From positions 1 to 64,000 of the forward strand of contig PLXT01000052.1 in NCBI GenBank assembly GCA_003151535.1: a stretch of DNA of 64,000 nt. The letters are read 5' to 3'. Position 1 is the first letter of the stretch. Every line of letters begins with the position of its first letter. The notes under the pieces are model-generated. The model was not told the origin of the DNA, did not search any database, and saw nothing but the letters and a program-made list of their open reading frames with translations. Origin of the DNA: Methanobacterium sp. GTDB lineage: Archaea; Methanobacteriota; Methanobacteria; Methanobacteriales; Methanobacteriaceae. Position numbers and translations under genes: made by a program. Shown one piece after another: positions 16,639 to 25,527 of this stretch.

Positions 16639-18078
16639 ATGGGAGTTTTAGACCAAAAACAACAGATATTTGGCAACATAGCAGCTGCTAGAGCTTTAAC
16701 AGAAGGGCTACCTACGTTAAGCACAAACTCCTCATTCCCCTCTATAAACAATGGCGGTGATGCAATCACTTTTTTAACCGATCTAATTAAAGCATTAGTA
16801 GGCTTTCAAGAATTGCAACAAACAATAGAAACAATCATCAGTACTAACCTAGCTGAAATTGAAAGAGAAATTAAAATAGCTCTAAAAGCACAACTTAAGT
16901 CAGTTGTAAGTTGTGGAGTAAACCCTTCCCTACCATCTTGGATTAAATCAAGCGGAACTGGCATTAAGTTTACAGTGAATCAAATTGATTTTAAGAATTT
17001 AATGTTTGTAAATCCTACATCGGAAGCTGGTCAGCTTTTATATAATAACGTAGGACAAAATTTACTTAATAGTACTGATTTTAACACATTTTTATATCAA
17101 ACAATTCAAAATAACGGACTAACACAAGGATGGGGTCACCAAACTTCAGGTAGTGATATATTAACGTTCACATATGTCGCTAACGATGTTAGTGCTACGG
17201 ACCCCAATAATACTATAACCGCTAAAGCAAGCCCAAATTATGATAATAAAACTTTAACGGATTTAAACAATGATTATATTGATAGTGTAGAATTATTAAA
17301 TCCATCAAACTTATTAACTAATTTAATCGATACAATATTTGGTTCAATATCTAGCACACTCAATAAATCATTAACACAATTAGGCAAAGAAGCACAAATT
17401 GCGACTGTTGTTAATAAACTTACAACAACAACTTCAACCGACGTTATTGATAGTAGTTATTTTACTTTTACAAGCGATGAAATTAGCGCACAACAAGCAA
17501 GTGCGTTACAAATAAAAAATGGACAATCACTGATAACTACAAATGCACCTATTCAAGCAAGCGTACCGTTTAGCAGTGTACAAGCAATGAACACTAGTGT
17601 TAATAGTGCAACAAATTCATTAGAAACTAGAAATGCTGTATCATCCTCTTTGAGTAGTATTGGTAATAGTCTAGGGTCTTTAGCGTCAAACCCAACAGAT
17701 GCAAATAATATTAAATTGAATTTCATTCAGTCACTAATAGATAACATAACAAAATGTATTGTAGACACAATACTTTCACCAAAAGTTGTGGGCATTTTTC
17801 TAATTAATTTTAAAATTATAAATGGTCAATCAGCGACATTTAGTGACGCTATTGATTTTATGAATCAAAATAAGAACTTAATTTATAACGTCATTAAAGG
17901 TATAGGTGCTTCAATAATCAAAATATTATTAAAGTTTGCTTTAGGTGAAATAGGTACATTAGTATCAGCAGCAATTGCGAAAAAAGCATTGGAACAAGCT
18001 AATTTATATGTAGCACAATTATTAACATTAGTAGGTGTACCATCCAGTATTATAAATTTAATAAACCAATTAGTATGA
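16639..18078 (+). CDS. Putative tail/baseplate structural protein
   Basis: 479 residues, rich in Ser, Thr, Asn and Gln, as in phage structural proteins. The N-terminal region has helices around FLTDLIKALVGFQELQQTIE; the middle is beta- and Thr-rich; the last 110 residues contain strongly hydrophobic helices (IKGIGASIIKILLKFALGEIG, YVAQLLTLVGVPSSIINLI). The gene order (before a gp5-like hub) suggests baseplate or tail. No family was recognised. Its stop overlaps the next start by 4 bases. Confidence 0.55.
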   Translation: MGVLDQKQQIFGNIAAARALTEGLPTLSTNSSFPSINNGGDAITFLTDLIKALVGFQELQQTIETIISTNLAEIEREIKIALKAQLKSVVSCGVNPSLPSWIKSSGTGIKFTVNQIDFKNLMFVNPTSEAGQLLYNNVGQNLLNSTDFNTFLYQTIQNNGLTQGWGHQTSGSDILTFTYVANDVSATDPNNTITAKASPNYDNKTLTDLNNDYIDSVELLNPSNLLTNLIDTIFGSISSTLNKSLTQLGKEAQIATVVNKLTTTTSTDVIDSSYFTFTSDEISAQQASALQIKNGQSLITTNAPIQASVPFSSVQAMNTSVNSATNSLETRNAVSSSLSSIGNSLGSLASNPTDANNIKLNFIQSLIDNITKCIVDTILSPKVVGIFLINFKIINGQSATFSDAIDFMNQNKNLIYNVIKGIGASIIKILLKFALGEIGTLVSAAIAKKALEQANLYVAQLLTLVGVPSSIINLINQLV

Positions 18079-18524
18079 GCAATGTGAATACAAATAAACA
18101 ATCACAAACACCAACTAATAATTTTAATTTTAGTTCTATCGGTGATATTTTAAATGTTATTAGTGCTTCTTTTACAGTATCACAAACACCAATAACACCA
18201 TTACCACCACCATTATTATTAATAGGTGGCTTATTAAGACCAGGACTAAGCGCCGATGAAATAGCCTCAAATATTATTTCAAGGCAATCAGAAGCTGGGC
18301 TGGTTGTAGGAGATGTTTTTGCCGATGGTAAAAATTCTTTAGAACAAATGGAGTTAATAAGAATTCAAGAGATTATAAACGCATTAATTCTAAATGCTAA
18401 AATTGAAGTGGTAATACCACCAGGGGTTTCAGTAACAAGCGTGGGTATTGGTAATTTAGGCGCACCAGTAATTTCATTAGGATATACCACAACCATAGGT
18501 TCTGGGTATGGTGTTATAAGATAA
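18075..18524 (+). CDS. Putative virion protein
   Basis: 149 residues with an Asn/Gln/Thr-rich start, a proline-rich hydrophobic centre (ITPLPPPLLLIGGLL) and a beta-rich Gly/Val C-terminus. It overlaps the preceding structural gene by 4 bases, which suggests that the two products are partners. No family recognised. Confidence 0.55.
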   Translation: MSNVNTNKQSQTPTNNFNFSSIGDILNVISASFTVSQTPITPLPPPLLLIGGLLRPGLSADEIASNIISRQSEAGLVVGDVFADGKNSLEQMELIRIQEIINALILNAKIEVVIPPGVSVTSVGIGNLGAPVISLGYTTTIGSGYGVIR

Positions 18525-18541
18525 GTTATTAAATAAATTAT

Positions 18542-18730
18542 ATGGTTGAAGATAAAATAATAAATCTGGAAGAGCTTTCTAATAATCAAATACTTTTTGA
18601 AATTAAGCAAATGGAAGCTGATCATGAAGCTTTAAAGATAAAAATGCTTAATGATTTAGAAAAACTTATTGAGGTTGAAAAAAAGTTTGATAAGGCAAAT
18701 AAAATTTTAATTAAGAGGTTAAAAAATTAA
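18542..18730 (+). CDS. Small coiled-coil protein
   Basis: 62 residues. Almost the whole protein is a heptad-like helix (LSNNQILFEIKQMEADHEAL, then LEKLIEVEKKFDKANKILIK). It starts 17 bases after the previous stop and ends two bases before the hub gene. Likely a small assembly or structural helper, from context only. Confidence 0.6.
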   Translation: MVEDKIINLEELSNNQILFEIKQMEADHEALKIKMLNDLEKLIEVEKKFDKANKILIKRLKN

Positions 18731-18732
18731 CA

Positions 18733-19722
18733 ATGGCTGGTGGCGAATATAAACATATTTTCGGTCAGAACACTAGTTTGACTAATAAAGAAGAATCTCT
18801 AAAGAGAGTGCAAATTGCTATTGTCTCAAGTGTAGACGATCCAGATTCTTTAGGTCGAATAAAAGCTGCTATTCAAGGTCCACCACAAAAGGGTGGTGAT
18901 GATGGAGTTGCTTTAAGTGATTTAGCTTGGTGTTATCCCATGGTACCTAAATTTTTCACATCTACCCCCAAGGTAGGTGAAGCTGTTTTTATATTTATTC
19001 TTAATGATAAAAAAACGCATGCTGATAGATTGTATTTGGGACCAATAATATCCCAATTAAATAATTTGAATTATGATTCAATCAACTCAACAGCGTTAAG
19101 CCCATTTAGTTTTGCAATATTAAACCCAACATCTAATTTTGAAACGGTACCAGCATTACAAGGTGTATTCCCTTTAATTGATGACATTGCAATACAAGGT
19201 AGATTTAATACCGATATCATCCTTAGAGAAAATGAAATACTCTTAAGGGCTGGTAAGCTTACACAAACAACGCCCACAGCTACAAACCCGTATAACTTTC
19301 AGTTTAATAATACAACCCAAGGATATTTTCACGTTAGAAATAATGTCTACTTGGAACCACAGTCAACCACAAATACTACTAGAGCTAAAGGCAGCGTTGC
19401 TAACATAGTGGCAAATAAAATAAATCTAATAACACATGCAAATGGTACACCGCAGTTTAAAGTATTAGACCAAGATGGACAAATTGCTGATGATGAAATA
19501 TTAAACATAATACAAAACGCGCACCCATTGGTATTTGGTGATTTACTTGTACAGTATCTTAGGCTATTTAAAAAAGCCTTTCTTAGCCATGTACATAATT
19601 CTTACGGCCAAGCTCCCCCAACAGATTTAACTACTAGTGGTACACTCAGTGTAAGTGATTTCAGAAAATTGTCAGATGATTTAGAAGCTAGAATGTTATC
19701 GAAGAACATTAATATTAACTAA
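18733..19722 (+). CDS. Baseplate hub/spike protein, gp5-like OB-fold
   Basis: 329 residues. RVQIAIVSSVDDPDSLGRIK, then LAWCYPMVPKFF and KVGEAVFIFI form the N-terminal OB fold of gp5/VgrG-type hub proteins, which begins with the 'dp...GRIkv' strand. No lysozyme domain is present, unlike T4 gp5. The C-terminal part has an NxH-type LSHVHNSYGQAPPTD segment. Role: central hub at the tail tip. It lies among tail genes and ends 26 bases before a fresh late-type motif. Confidence 0.75.
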   Translation: MAGGEYKHIFGQNTSLTNKEESLKRVQIAIVSSVDDPDSLGRIKAAIQGPPQKGGDDGVALSDLAWCYPMVPKFFTSTPKVGEAVFIFILNDKKTHADRLYLGPIISQLNNLNYDSINSTALSPFSFAILNPTSNFETVPALQGVFPLIDDIAIQGRFNTDIILRENEILLRAGKLTQTTPTATNPYNFQFNNTTQGYFHVRNNVYLEPQSTTNTTRAKGSVANIVANKINLITHANGTPQFKVLDQDGQIADDEILNIIQNAHPLVFGDLLVQYLRLFKKAFLSHVHNSYGQAPPTDLTTSGTLSVSDFRKLSDDLEARMLSKNININ

Positions 19723-19729
19723 TCTTGTG

Positions 19730-19737
19730 ATATTTAT
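19730..19737 (+). promoter_or_regulatory. Phage late-type promoter motif
   Basis: Core ATATTTAT in GATATTTATATATAAAA, 11 bases before the start of the 471-residue virion protein gene. Confidence 0.6.
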
Positions 19738-19748
19738 ATATAAAATAT

Positions 19749-21164
19749 ATGGTTATTAAGACCTATTTCGACAAGAATAATACTATCACAAGTAATGATT
19801 ATACCAATACGGGTAGAAACCCAATAGCTGAATTATATTATGGTGGATCAGACGGACAAAATATTTATAGTCGTTATTTATTCCATTTTGATGAAAGTAG
19901 GTTAGTCAGCTCATACACTGGTGGAACTTTTACAGATCTCACCAAATTAACACATACCCTTAAGTTAACAAATACCGCATCTTTTGATAAGTCATTGTTA
20001 GGTGGAACATACCAAGGTGCTTATAATAGAAGCTCTTCCTTTGATCTTATCATCTTAAAACTCAGCCAATATTGGGACGAAGGGGTTGGATATGACTATA
20101 GGAATGGTTCAAATCTAACGAATGGTGAATTAGCCGTATCAACTTTGCCATCCAATTGGTTTTACTCTGAAAGTGGTATATATTGGGCTAATGGTGGCGG
20201 CTCTTATTCTGGGTCTCCTTCAGGTATAACAATTGCAACACAACATTTTGACGCTGGTAATGAAAATATGGAGGTTGATATAACCCAATTTGTAAATGGG
20301 TTATTAACAGGTAATACAAATTATGGGCTGGCCATTGCCTATTCATATGTTCTTGAGGAAACTAGCACCCCACAAGTACAATATACTGGTTTTTTTACAA
20401 GACACACCCAAACCTTCTATGAACCATACATAGAAACAAGGTATAAAAACTATATCCAAGACGATAGAAATAACTTCTTTTTGGATAAGGCTAACCAATT
20501 GTATCTGTACGTCAATTTAAGGGGCAATCCAACCAATTTAGATACTCTCCCTACTGTTAGTGTGTTCGACAATGATGGTGACGTATTCTCGGCTTATACG
20601 GGTTCTAACGTGAACCATGTAACATTAGGTGTTTATAGTATAAACGTCCTAATACCCACAACTTCATCTTTCACTGATGGGACGTTATTAACGGATGTTT
20701 GGAGTAATATTATTATTAATGGCGTATCTAGACCAAATATAACTTTGAGCTTTGAATTAATGGATAGTTTGAAATATTATAATATAGGTAGTGATGAATC
20801 CTCACCAAAAAAAGTTGCCGTTACTGTAAGTGGCATACGTAGCCAAGAAAAAATAAACCGTGGCGATATTAGAAAGGTAGTCGTTTCCACAAGAATACCT
20901 TATACTGTTGATCAAACACAAGTTGTAACTGGTTTAAAGTATAGACTCTATGTGACTGAAGGTCAAAGTCAAGTAACCGTTGTTGATTATGAACCAATTA
21001 ACATGGCTAGTAATAGCAATTATTTCTTAATAGATACTCAAAGTTTAATTCCAAATACATACTACATAGATATACAAGTACAATCTGATTTAGAGGTCAT
21101 AACATTAAACAATGTGTTGAATTTTGACATTGTAAGTCAATCAAATTGGAGAATTAGCCAGTAA
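19749..21164 (+). CDS. Putative virion protein, DNRLRE-like N-terminal domain
   Basis: 471 residues, almost all beta. The first 240 residues (TYFDKNNTITSNDYTNTG, RYLFHFDESRL, LKLSQYWDEGVGYDY, VDITQFVNGLL, YGLAIAY) resemble the DNRLRE-type beta-sandwich found in surface proteins. The second half has Ig-like strands (VAVTVSGIRSQEKINRGD, YRLYVTEGQSQVTVVDYE). There is no signal peptide. Tail fibre, whisker or other surface component is likely from context. The next start overlaps its stop by one base. Confidence 0.62.
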   Translation: MVIKTYFDKNNTITSNDYTNTGRNPIAELYYGGSDGQNIYSRYLFHFDESRLVSSYTGGTFTDLTKLTHTLKLTNTASFDKSLLGGTYQGAYNRSSSFDLIILKLSQYWDEGVGYDYRNGSNLTNGELAVSTLPSNWFYSESGIYWANGGGSYSGSPSGITIATQHFDAGNENMEVDITQFVNGLLTGNTNYGLAIAYSYVLEETSTPQVQYTGFFTRHTQTFYEPYIETRYKNYIQDDRNNFFLDKANQLYLYVNLRGNPTNLDTLPTVSVFDNDGDVFSAYTGSNVNHVTLGVYSINVLIPTTSSFTDGTLLTDVWSNIIINGVSRPNITLSFELMDSLKYYNIGSDESSPKKVAVTVSGIRSQEKINRGDIRKVVVSTRIPYTVDQTQVVTGLKYRLYVTEGQSQVTVVDYEPINMASNSNYFLIDTQSLIPNTYYIDIQVQSDLEVITLNNVLNFDIVSQSNWRISQ

Positions 21165-21508
21165 TGAAAACATTTATTAAAATATTATTATCGGATAGTA
21201 ATAAGATATCTATGAAACGATTTATAGGTCTAATATCTTTAGCTATGTTCATGTCTTATGGAATTGTGGCACTATTTAAACCATTTAATCAAAATTTCTG
21301 GATTTTCTATGTTAGTTTATGTACGATAACCATCTGGATAGCCTTTAAATTTATGTCATCGGATAAAATCCTAAAGTATGATGTAATAGGCAAGCTATCA
21401 AAATTTAGCTCAGTGAAGAGTGTAGTAGAGGATTTAGCCTCAAAAGAAAGTGATGTTGATCCAGACGATTCCGTGTCTGGTACAACCACTTCACAGGTAT
21501 CAACATAA
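21164..21508 (+). CDS. Two-pass membrane protein, possible holin
   Basis: 114 residues. Two hydrophobic segments, about 20-41 (RFIGLISLAMFMSYGIVALF) and 47-65 (FWIFYVSLCTITIWIAFKFM), are joined by a short turn and followed by a charged, Ser/Thr-rich tail. The shape (two spans near the end of the tail block) suits a class II holin, but nothing else proves it. It overlaps the upstream gene by one base. Confidence 0.6.
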   Translation: MKTFIKILLSDSNKISMKRFIGLISLAMFMSYGIVALFKPFNQNFWIFYVSLCTITIWIAFKFMSSDKILKYDVIGKLSKFSSVKSVVEDLASKESDVDPDDSVSGTTTSQVST

Positions 21509-21521
21509 TTTTTAAAATCGC

Positions 21522-21551
21522 TTGACAAATTAATTTTTAATGGTATATTAT
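21522..21551 (+). promoter_or_regulatory. Host-type promoter for zinc-ribbon gene
   Basis: TTGACA at 21522-21527 and TATATTAT at 21544-21551; the TTG to TA spacing is 19, close to the Bacteroidota TTG-N20-TAnnTTTG form and also close to the E. coli consensus. A leader of about 100 bases follows, unusually long for this window. Confidence 0.7.
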
Positions 21552-21555
21552 ACTT

Positions 21556-21567
21556 ACGTTAACTCAA
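21556..21567 (+). repeat. 12-bp inverted repeat, left copy
   Basis: ACGTTAACTCAA lies at or just after the predicted transcription start. Its exact reverse complement lies at 22579-22590 beyond the stop codon, so the 5' and 3' ends of the transcript could pair. Confidence 0.7.
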
Positions 21568-21656
21568 ACGTATTGGAACCCAGAATTAAATGTCTGTTGA
21601 ACTATCAAATAGTGAAGGTTTTAGTACATAAGAGAAAAAATTAAAAGTTAATTAAA

Positions 21657-22574
21657 ATGAAACAAAATTATGCAACTGGTACATTGGTACCAACAGCTGG
21701 CATCTGTATTAACAGGTCCAGACTAAAAGTCTATCACAAAGAAAGCACTCCTACCTATTACCTCGAAGATGCTCAGGAATTTAGCGTCGAACTTTATAAC
21801 CCTACACAAGAAACTGTTTTAGCTAAAATACAGCTTAATGGGAAGGAAATATCACAAGGTGGCCTTGTCTTAAAACCTGCGGAAAGAATATTCTTAGAAA
21901 GATATTTGGATGTAGCTAAAAAGTTTAAATTCGAAACCTATACGGTATCAAATACTACGGAAAGTAAGAAAGCAATAGAATTAAATGGTGATATTGTTAT
22001 AAAATTCTATAGAGAATCTCCTCCAACTTCAATTAACTACAGTAACTACAGTAAATATGGTCAGCCAATTATTACTTATACTAGTAACATACCTCTTGGT
22101 GGTGGTGGTGGGTATCCTCGTGGTGGATATCCTATTGGTGATGGGTGTAGTACTCAACTTACTAGTGGTACAGTGGGGATGGCTAAAAATTCTTTATCAA
22201 GTAATTCTACACCAACAACTAGTGTTTCGTCGTATTTGGCCGACGCATTTTTAAACAATACATCAACATGTTATTCTAGTAGTGTGACGATGGATTCATT
22301 TGAACAGAGTAATAATTCTTTAAGAGGAACTAATATTGCAAAAACTATTGAAACTGGACGTGTTGAAGCAGGTACTGATTCGAACCAAAAATTTGAATAT
22401 GTGAATAAGGAATTTTTAACTTGGCCATTTCATACAGTGGAATATAAATTGCTACCTGTATCTAATAAAGTTAATACTACTGAAGATATTAACGTAAAAA
22501 GATATTGTCATAATTGTGGCGCAAAACAGAAAAGCGAACATAAATTCTGCCCTGTTTGTGGTCAAAAACATTAA
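21657..22574 (+). CDS. Beta-sandwich protein with C-terminal zinc ribbon
   Basis: 305 residues. Residues 1-125 are beta-rich (CINRSRLKVYHKESTPTYYL, FSVELYNPTQETVLAKIQLN, VIKFYRESPP) and could form a jelly-roll-like domain. A Gly/Ser/Thr/Asn-rich linker with GGGGGYPRGGYP follows, then a compact zinc ribbon at the C-terminus: CHNCGAKQKSEHKFCPVCG. It stands alone with a strong host-type promoter, a long leader and its own terminator, so it is probably expressed early and in quantity. Function unknown; a virion or host-takeover role are both possible. Confidence 0.65.
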   Translation: MKQNYATGTLVPTAGICINRSRLKVYHKESTPTYYLEDAQEFSVELYNPTQETVLAKIQLNGKEISQGGLVLKPAERIFLERYLDVAKKFKFETYTVSNTTESKKAIELNGDIVIKFYRESPPTSINYSNYSKYGQPIITYTSNIPLGGGGGYPRGGYPIGDGCSTQLTSGTVGMAKNSLSSNSTPTTSVSSYLADAFLNNTSTCYSSSVTMDSFEQSNNSLRGTNIAKTIETGRVEAGTDSNQKFEYVNKEFLTWPFHTVEYKLLPVSNKVNTTEDINVKRYCHNCGAKQKSEHKFCPVCGQKH

Positions 22575-22578
22575 ATAA

Positions 22579-22590
22579 TTGAGTTAACGT
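22579..22590 (-). repeat. 12-bp inverted repeat, right copy
   Basis: TTGAGTTAACGT on the plus strand, the exact reverse complement of 21556-21567; the two copies bracket one gene. Confidence 0.7.
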
Positions 22591-22594
22591 TATT

Positions 22595-22623
22595 AAATGG
22601 TGGTGTAATTACCACCATTTTTT
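22595..22623 (+). terminator. Rho-independent terminator
   Basis: Stem ATGGTGGT/ACCACCAT with a 6-base loop followed by a T-run. It ends the zinc-ribbon gene. Confidence 0.8.
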
Positions 22624-23068
22624 ATTTAAATAGCTCGTAGAGCTTATTTATTATTTCTAGTGGATTAGTGTCCCACGTAATTAGAATATTAACGCCTTCA
22701 AATGCTTTGCTGCCATGATCAGATATTCTAACTTTGGTATTGTTTATACTAAAATAAACACTATTGGTAGTCTTTGAATAACTCACATCATTAACCCCAG
22801 CTTTCCCAAGCCACTCGACAATACTCAATGTTTTTTTACTGGCGATAGCTGCTTTAAAACCACCTAGTGAAAAAGAAGCTCTATTCTTTGGATAATTTTC
22901 AAAAAATCTAAGTTTTGGGTTAGGATCATTTTTTGTTTTAGCATTAAACATTTTTAATTTTGGGAAAAACTTTTTTCCTTCATTAAATACTCTCTGAAGT
23001 TCACCAGAATCTATTCGATATGGTAATTCCAAAGCTTCATGTAATAATCGTTTAATAATACTCTTCAT
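22622..23068 (-). CDS. Putative packaged protein with capsid-targeting-like N-terminus
   Basis: 148 residues. The start is set at 23068 (MKSIIKRLLHEALEL), because the ATATTTAT-like motif and upstream bases match those of the neighbouring gene; the longer frame to 23095 begins within the leader. Residues 1-11 equal those of the next gene and end in LHE, the (I/L)xE signal cut by T4 prohead protease. The rest is basic, with a C-terminal beta-rich part (SVYFSINNTKVRISDHGSK). No family recognised. It is probably carried in the head and injected; this is inference. Confidence 0.6.
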   Translation of the reverse strand: MKSIIKRLLHEALELPYRIDSGELQRVFNEGKKFFPKLKMFNAKTKNDPNPKLRFFENYPKNRASFSLGGFKAAIASKKTLSIVEWLGKAGVNDVSYSKTTNSVYFSINNTKVRISDHGSKAFEGVNILITWDTNPLEIINKLYELFK

Positions 23069-23072
23069 TACA

Positions 23073-23080
23073 ATAAATAG
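23073..23080 (-). promoter_or_regulatory. Phage late-type promoter motif (one mismatch)
   Basis: CTATTTAT on the minus strand, 4 bases before the start of the 148-residue gene. Confidence 0.4.
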
Positions 23081-23081
23081 C

Positions 23082-23480
23082 TTAATCTTTATCAATATTT
23101 ATAACTTGTTTTGGATTAAACGCTACGATTTCATACATAACACCTTGTCGTATCCAAATAGCTCCATCATAACCTTGATTAATTAAATGATTGTATAAAT
23201 AGTCTGGAATGACACTTAAATTCCATTCCTTATCTTTTAAAATTATTGGATTAGTTATGTTTAAATAATATTCTTTGATTTTATCACCATATATTTTAAC
23301 AGATTCTCTATCGGCTGAAAAATATATTCCTTTATGATTTGACTGCCTATCAACCCCTTGATTATGATCATCAGTTTGTGCTCTATAAACAACTAAAGGG
23401 TTATTAAATTTATCAAGAATTTTAGTATTTGATAAATTTAATAACCCCTCATGTAACAATCGTTTAATAATACTCTTCAT
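23082..23480 (-). CDS. ADP-ribosyltransferase-like protein with capsid-targeting-like N-terminus
   Basis: 132 residues. MKSIIKRLLHEG is followed by a domain resembling the ART found in polyvalent phage proteins: VVYRAQ (R33), GIYFSADRESVKIYG, YYLNITNPI, GYDGAIWI and EIVAFNPKQV. T4 packages an ADP-ribosyltransferase (Alt) in its head through a short N-terminal targeting peptide cut after (I/L)xE; LLHE fits that rule. So this may be an injected effector modifying host proteins. The catalytic glutamate cannot be placed with certainty (E117 is a candidate), and activity is not proven. Confidence 0.65.
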   Translation of the reverse strand: MKSIIKRLLHEGLLNLSNTKILDKFNNPLVVYRAQTDDHNQGVDRQSNHKGIYFSADRESVKIYGDKIKEYYLNITNPIILKDKEWNLSVIPDYLYNHLINQGYDGAIWIRQGVMYEIVAFNPKQVINIDKD

Positions 23481-23484
23481 TATA

Positions 23485-23492
23485 ATAAATAT
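23485..23492 (-). promoter_or_regulatory. Phage late-type promoter motif (ART-like gene)
   Basis: Core ATATTTAT then TATA on the minus strand, only 4 bases before the start codon, leaving almost no leader. Confidence 0.6.
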
Positions 23493-23563
23493 TCCATAGA
23501 CACATAAATGTTATAATTTCATTTCGAATTTAAAGGAACCACAATCCCAAATTCTAGTATCTA

Positions 23564-23600
23564 CAAAAAAAATAAGCCTCGCATTTCTACGAGGCTTATT
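23564..23600 (-). terminator. Rho-independent terminator after the major capsid gene
   Basis: 11-bp stem AATAAGCCTCG/CGAGGCTTATT with a T-run on the minus strand. It ends the capsid transcript. Confidence 0.85.
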
Positions 23601-23622
23601 TAAGTTATTAGTTATGAATAAG

Positions 23623-25506
23623 TTATCTCAGTTCATTAACGTTGAAAGTAACTACACCATCAACTCTGATACCAGCATAGAAACGGTTATTAACCACTTT
23701 CTTAGCGTACCTTGTCATTATTCCCTTTACAGGTGCAAAGTTGAAAGGATTGTACATAGTTGGGGTTAACTGCAACGGCACGTAAGGTGCGTAGATATAA
23801 CCTGTATCCAACAATGATTTACCTTTATGACCAACGATGATACTGTAGGAAGGAGCATAAGGGTCACGGTACACTTGGTAACGGCCACTTAAAGTTCCGA
23901 TTCTTTCAATACCCATGTTGTATTGGTCTTGCTCTGGGTTAGCATCACTTACGTGGAAATATTCAAGATCATCAAATATTGCAGAAATCTCTGAAGATAC
24001 TACGATGAAGTTTGCTCCACCACGTAAAGTTGATTTATGGATCTGAGCACTAAGTTGGTTAACTTTAGTGATAAGAGTCTGGTTCCAGTCTTTTTGTGTG
24101 TAAGGACTAGCAGCTGAAGAAGCTTTTCTCCAACCATTGTAATCCCAACGTAGCTGCCAAGCACCAGCCTTACGCAAGTCACGAAGAATTTCACGGTCAA
24201 TTTCTGCGGCAACTTGTTCTGACAACATAGCTGTCAATTCAGCTTCAGCGTCAATATTATGGAAAGCGCTAACGTCTTGAGCCAATTCAGGACTCCAAGT
24301 AGCTCTTAGCTTTCTTTCTTCAACTGATACAACAACTTCCTGAAGTTGGAAAGTCACTTCACCAAGTTCTGTTTCAAGTTCCAAAGAAGCATATTCAGCC
24401 CATGCAAAGTTGAAAATATTAGTAAATGCACTTGCAGTTGTTGCACTAGCACCTACATAACCATCATAGGTTGAAGTACCTGCGGCAGTTGTACCTGCAG
24501 CACTTGTACCTACTGGATGTCTTAGATCCATATCAATGTACATAACACCAGCTGGAGTTGTTAAAGTACCATTAGTCTGAACGATACCTTTACCATACTG
24601 TTGAGTTACAATTCTGAAAGGAACTTCAGAATTTGCAGCAATAATGGTATTACCATCTTGGTCTAAAATAGCAGCAGATGTGATACAATGCAATGAAGCC
24701 AAGAAAGATTCTGTATCCATGTTGTTACCATCAGGACCAGTTAATACTTCTCTACCATTTGCAGCACCAGCACCACCACTGAAACCACTTAAACCTACAA
24801 TCACACCCCTCAAACTACCATCAGTTGAAGTTGCCAACAGAGCAGCAGGAGCAGCTGGGATAAGGTTACCACCACTGTCGAAAGTGAAAGTGCTCAATGA
24901 GCTACCAGCAATCGTCTTAATAGTTAAAGTACCCTTTGAGTTATCAAACAAGCCATCATTGTAGAATATATCATACAAATTTTTAGCCATATATTTGGTA
25001 ATAGGCTGTCCACTAGCTGGCAATACTGCTACAGGCAAAGCTGCTGCAGTTGCTGCACCATTGTGTTCACCATTCATACCAGTATGAGCTGAATAAATTG
25101 TGTTATATGTCTGGTTAGTACTAGAAGTACCTGCGTAGTCATTACCAGCATTACCCAAACCATCTTGGCGAGAAGATGTCTGAGGTACGAAGAAGAACAA
25201 TTTACCGATAGGCATGTTCATAGCTTGTACACTAACGATGTCGTTAGCCAATAGTTTGCTAAACACTCTCCTTACGATAGGGAATACAACAGTTTCGAAA
25301 GAACCTGAAGAAGTGGCAGTTGTAGACTCACTTAAAAGCGTTGAAGCTTGGTTCTCATAAAGTTGGGCGATATTTTCTTTGATATGGCCCTTAAGACCGT
25401 CCAAAAAGCCCAAGCTATCCCATTTTGCTTGAGTTTCTTTGCGGATTGCTTTCATGTGGTTCAATCCGATGTTACCAACTTGTCCAGATGTTAATAAATG
25501 TGACAT
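23623..25506 (-). CDS. Major capsid protein (gp23-like)
   Basis: 627 residues. KAKWDSLGFLDGL-like N-terminus, HIKENIAQLYENQASTLLSE at 41-60, then FPIVRRVFSKLLANDIVSVQAMNMPIGKLFFF, the gp23 pattern. LLSE-60/S-61 is a good prohead protease site; T4 gp23 is cut at a similar place (residue 65). The middle has a long Gly/Ala/Ser/Thr-rich insertion (about 115-345), more than T4 has. It follows the scaffold gene by 21 bases and ends at a strong terminator. Codon use is visibly more GC-rich than in neighbours, as expected of a highly expressed gene. Confidence 0.93.
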   Translation of the reverse strand: MSHLLTSGQVGNIGLNHMKAIRKETQAKWDSLGFLDGLKGHIKENIAQLYENQASTLLSESTTATSSGSFETVVFPIVRRVFSKLLANDIVSVQAMNMPIGKLFFFVPQTSSRQDGLGNAGNDYAGTSSTNQTYNTIYSAHTGMNGEHNGAATAAALPVAVLPASGQPITKYMAKNLYDIFYNDGLFDNSKGTLTIKTIAGSSLSTFTFDSGGNLIPAAPAALLATSTDGSLRGVIVGLSGFSGGAGAANGREVLTGPDGNNMDTESFLASLHCITSAAILDQDGNTIIAANSEVPFRIVTQQYGKGIVQTNGTLTTPAGVMYIDMDLRHPVGTSAAGTTAAGTSTYDGYVGASATTASAFTNIFNFAWAEYASLELETELGEVTFQLQEVVVSVEERKLRATWSPELAQDVSAFHNIDAEAELTAMLSEQVAAEIDREILRDLRKAGAWQLRWDYNGWRKASSAASPYTQKDWNQTLITKVNQLSAQIHKSTLRGGANFIVVSSEISAIFDDLEYFHVSDANPEQDQYNMGIERIGTLSGRYQVYRDPYAPSYSIIVGHKGKSLLDTGYIYAPYVPLQLTPTMYNPFNFAPVKGIMTRYAKKVVNNRFYAGIRVDGVVTFNVNELR

Positions 25507-25527
25507 AATTTTTTATTAGTTTTAGTT

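Noticed and set aside
24644..24964. Open frame antisense to the capsid gene
   Set aside because: Mirror of the Ala/Gly/Ser-rich capsid insertion; no support of its own.
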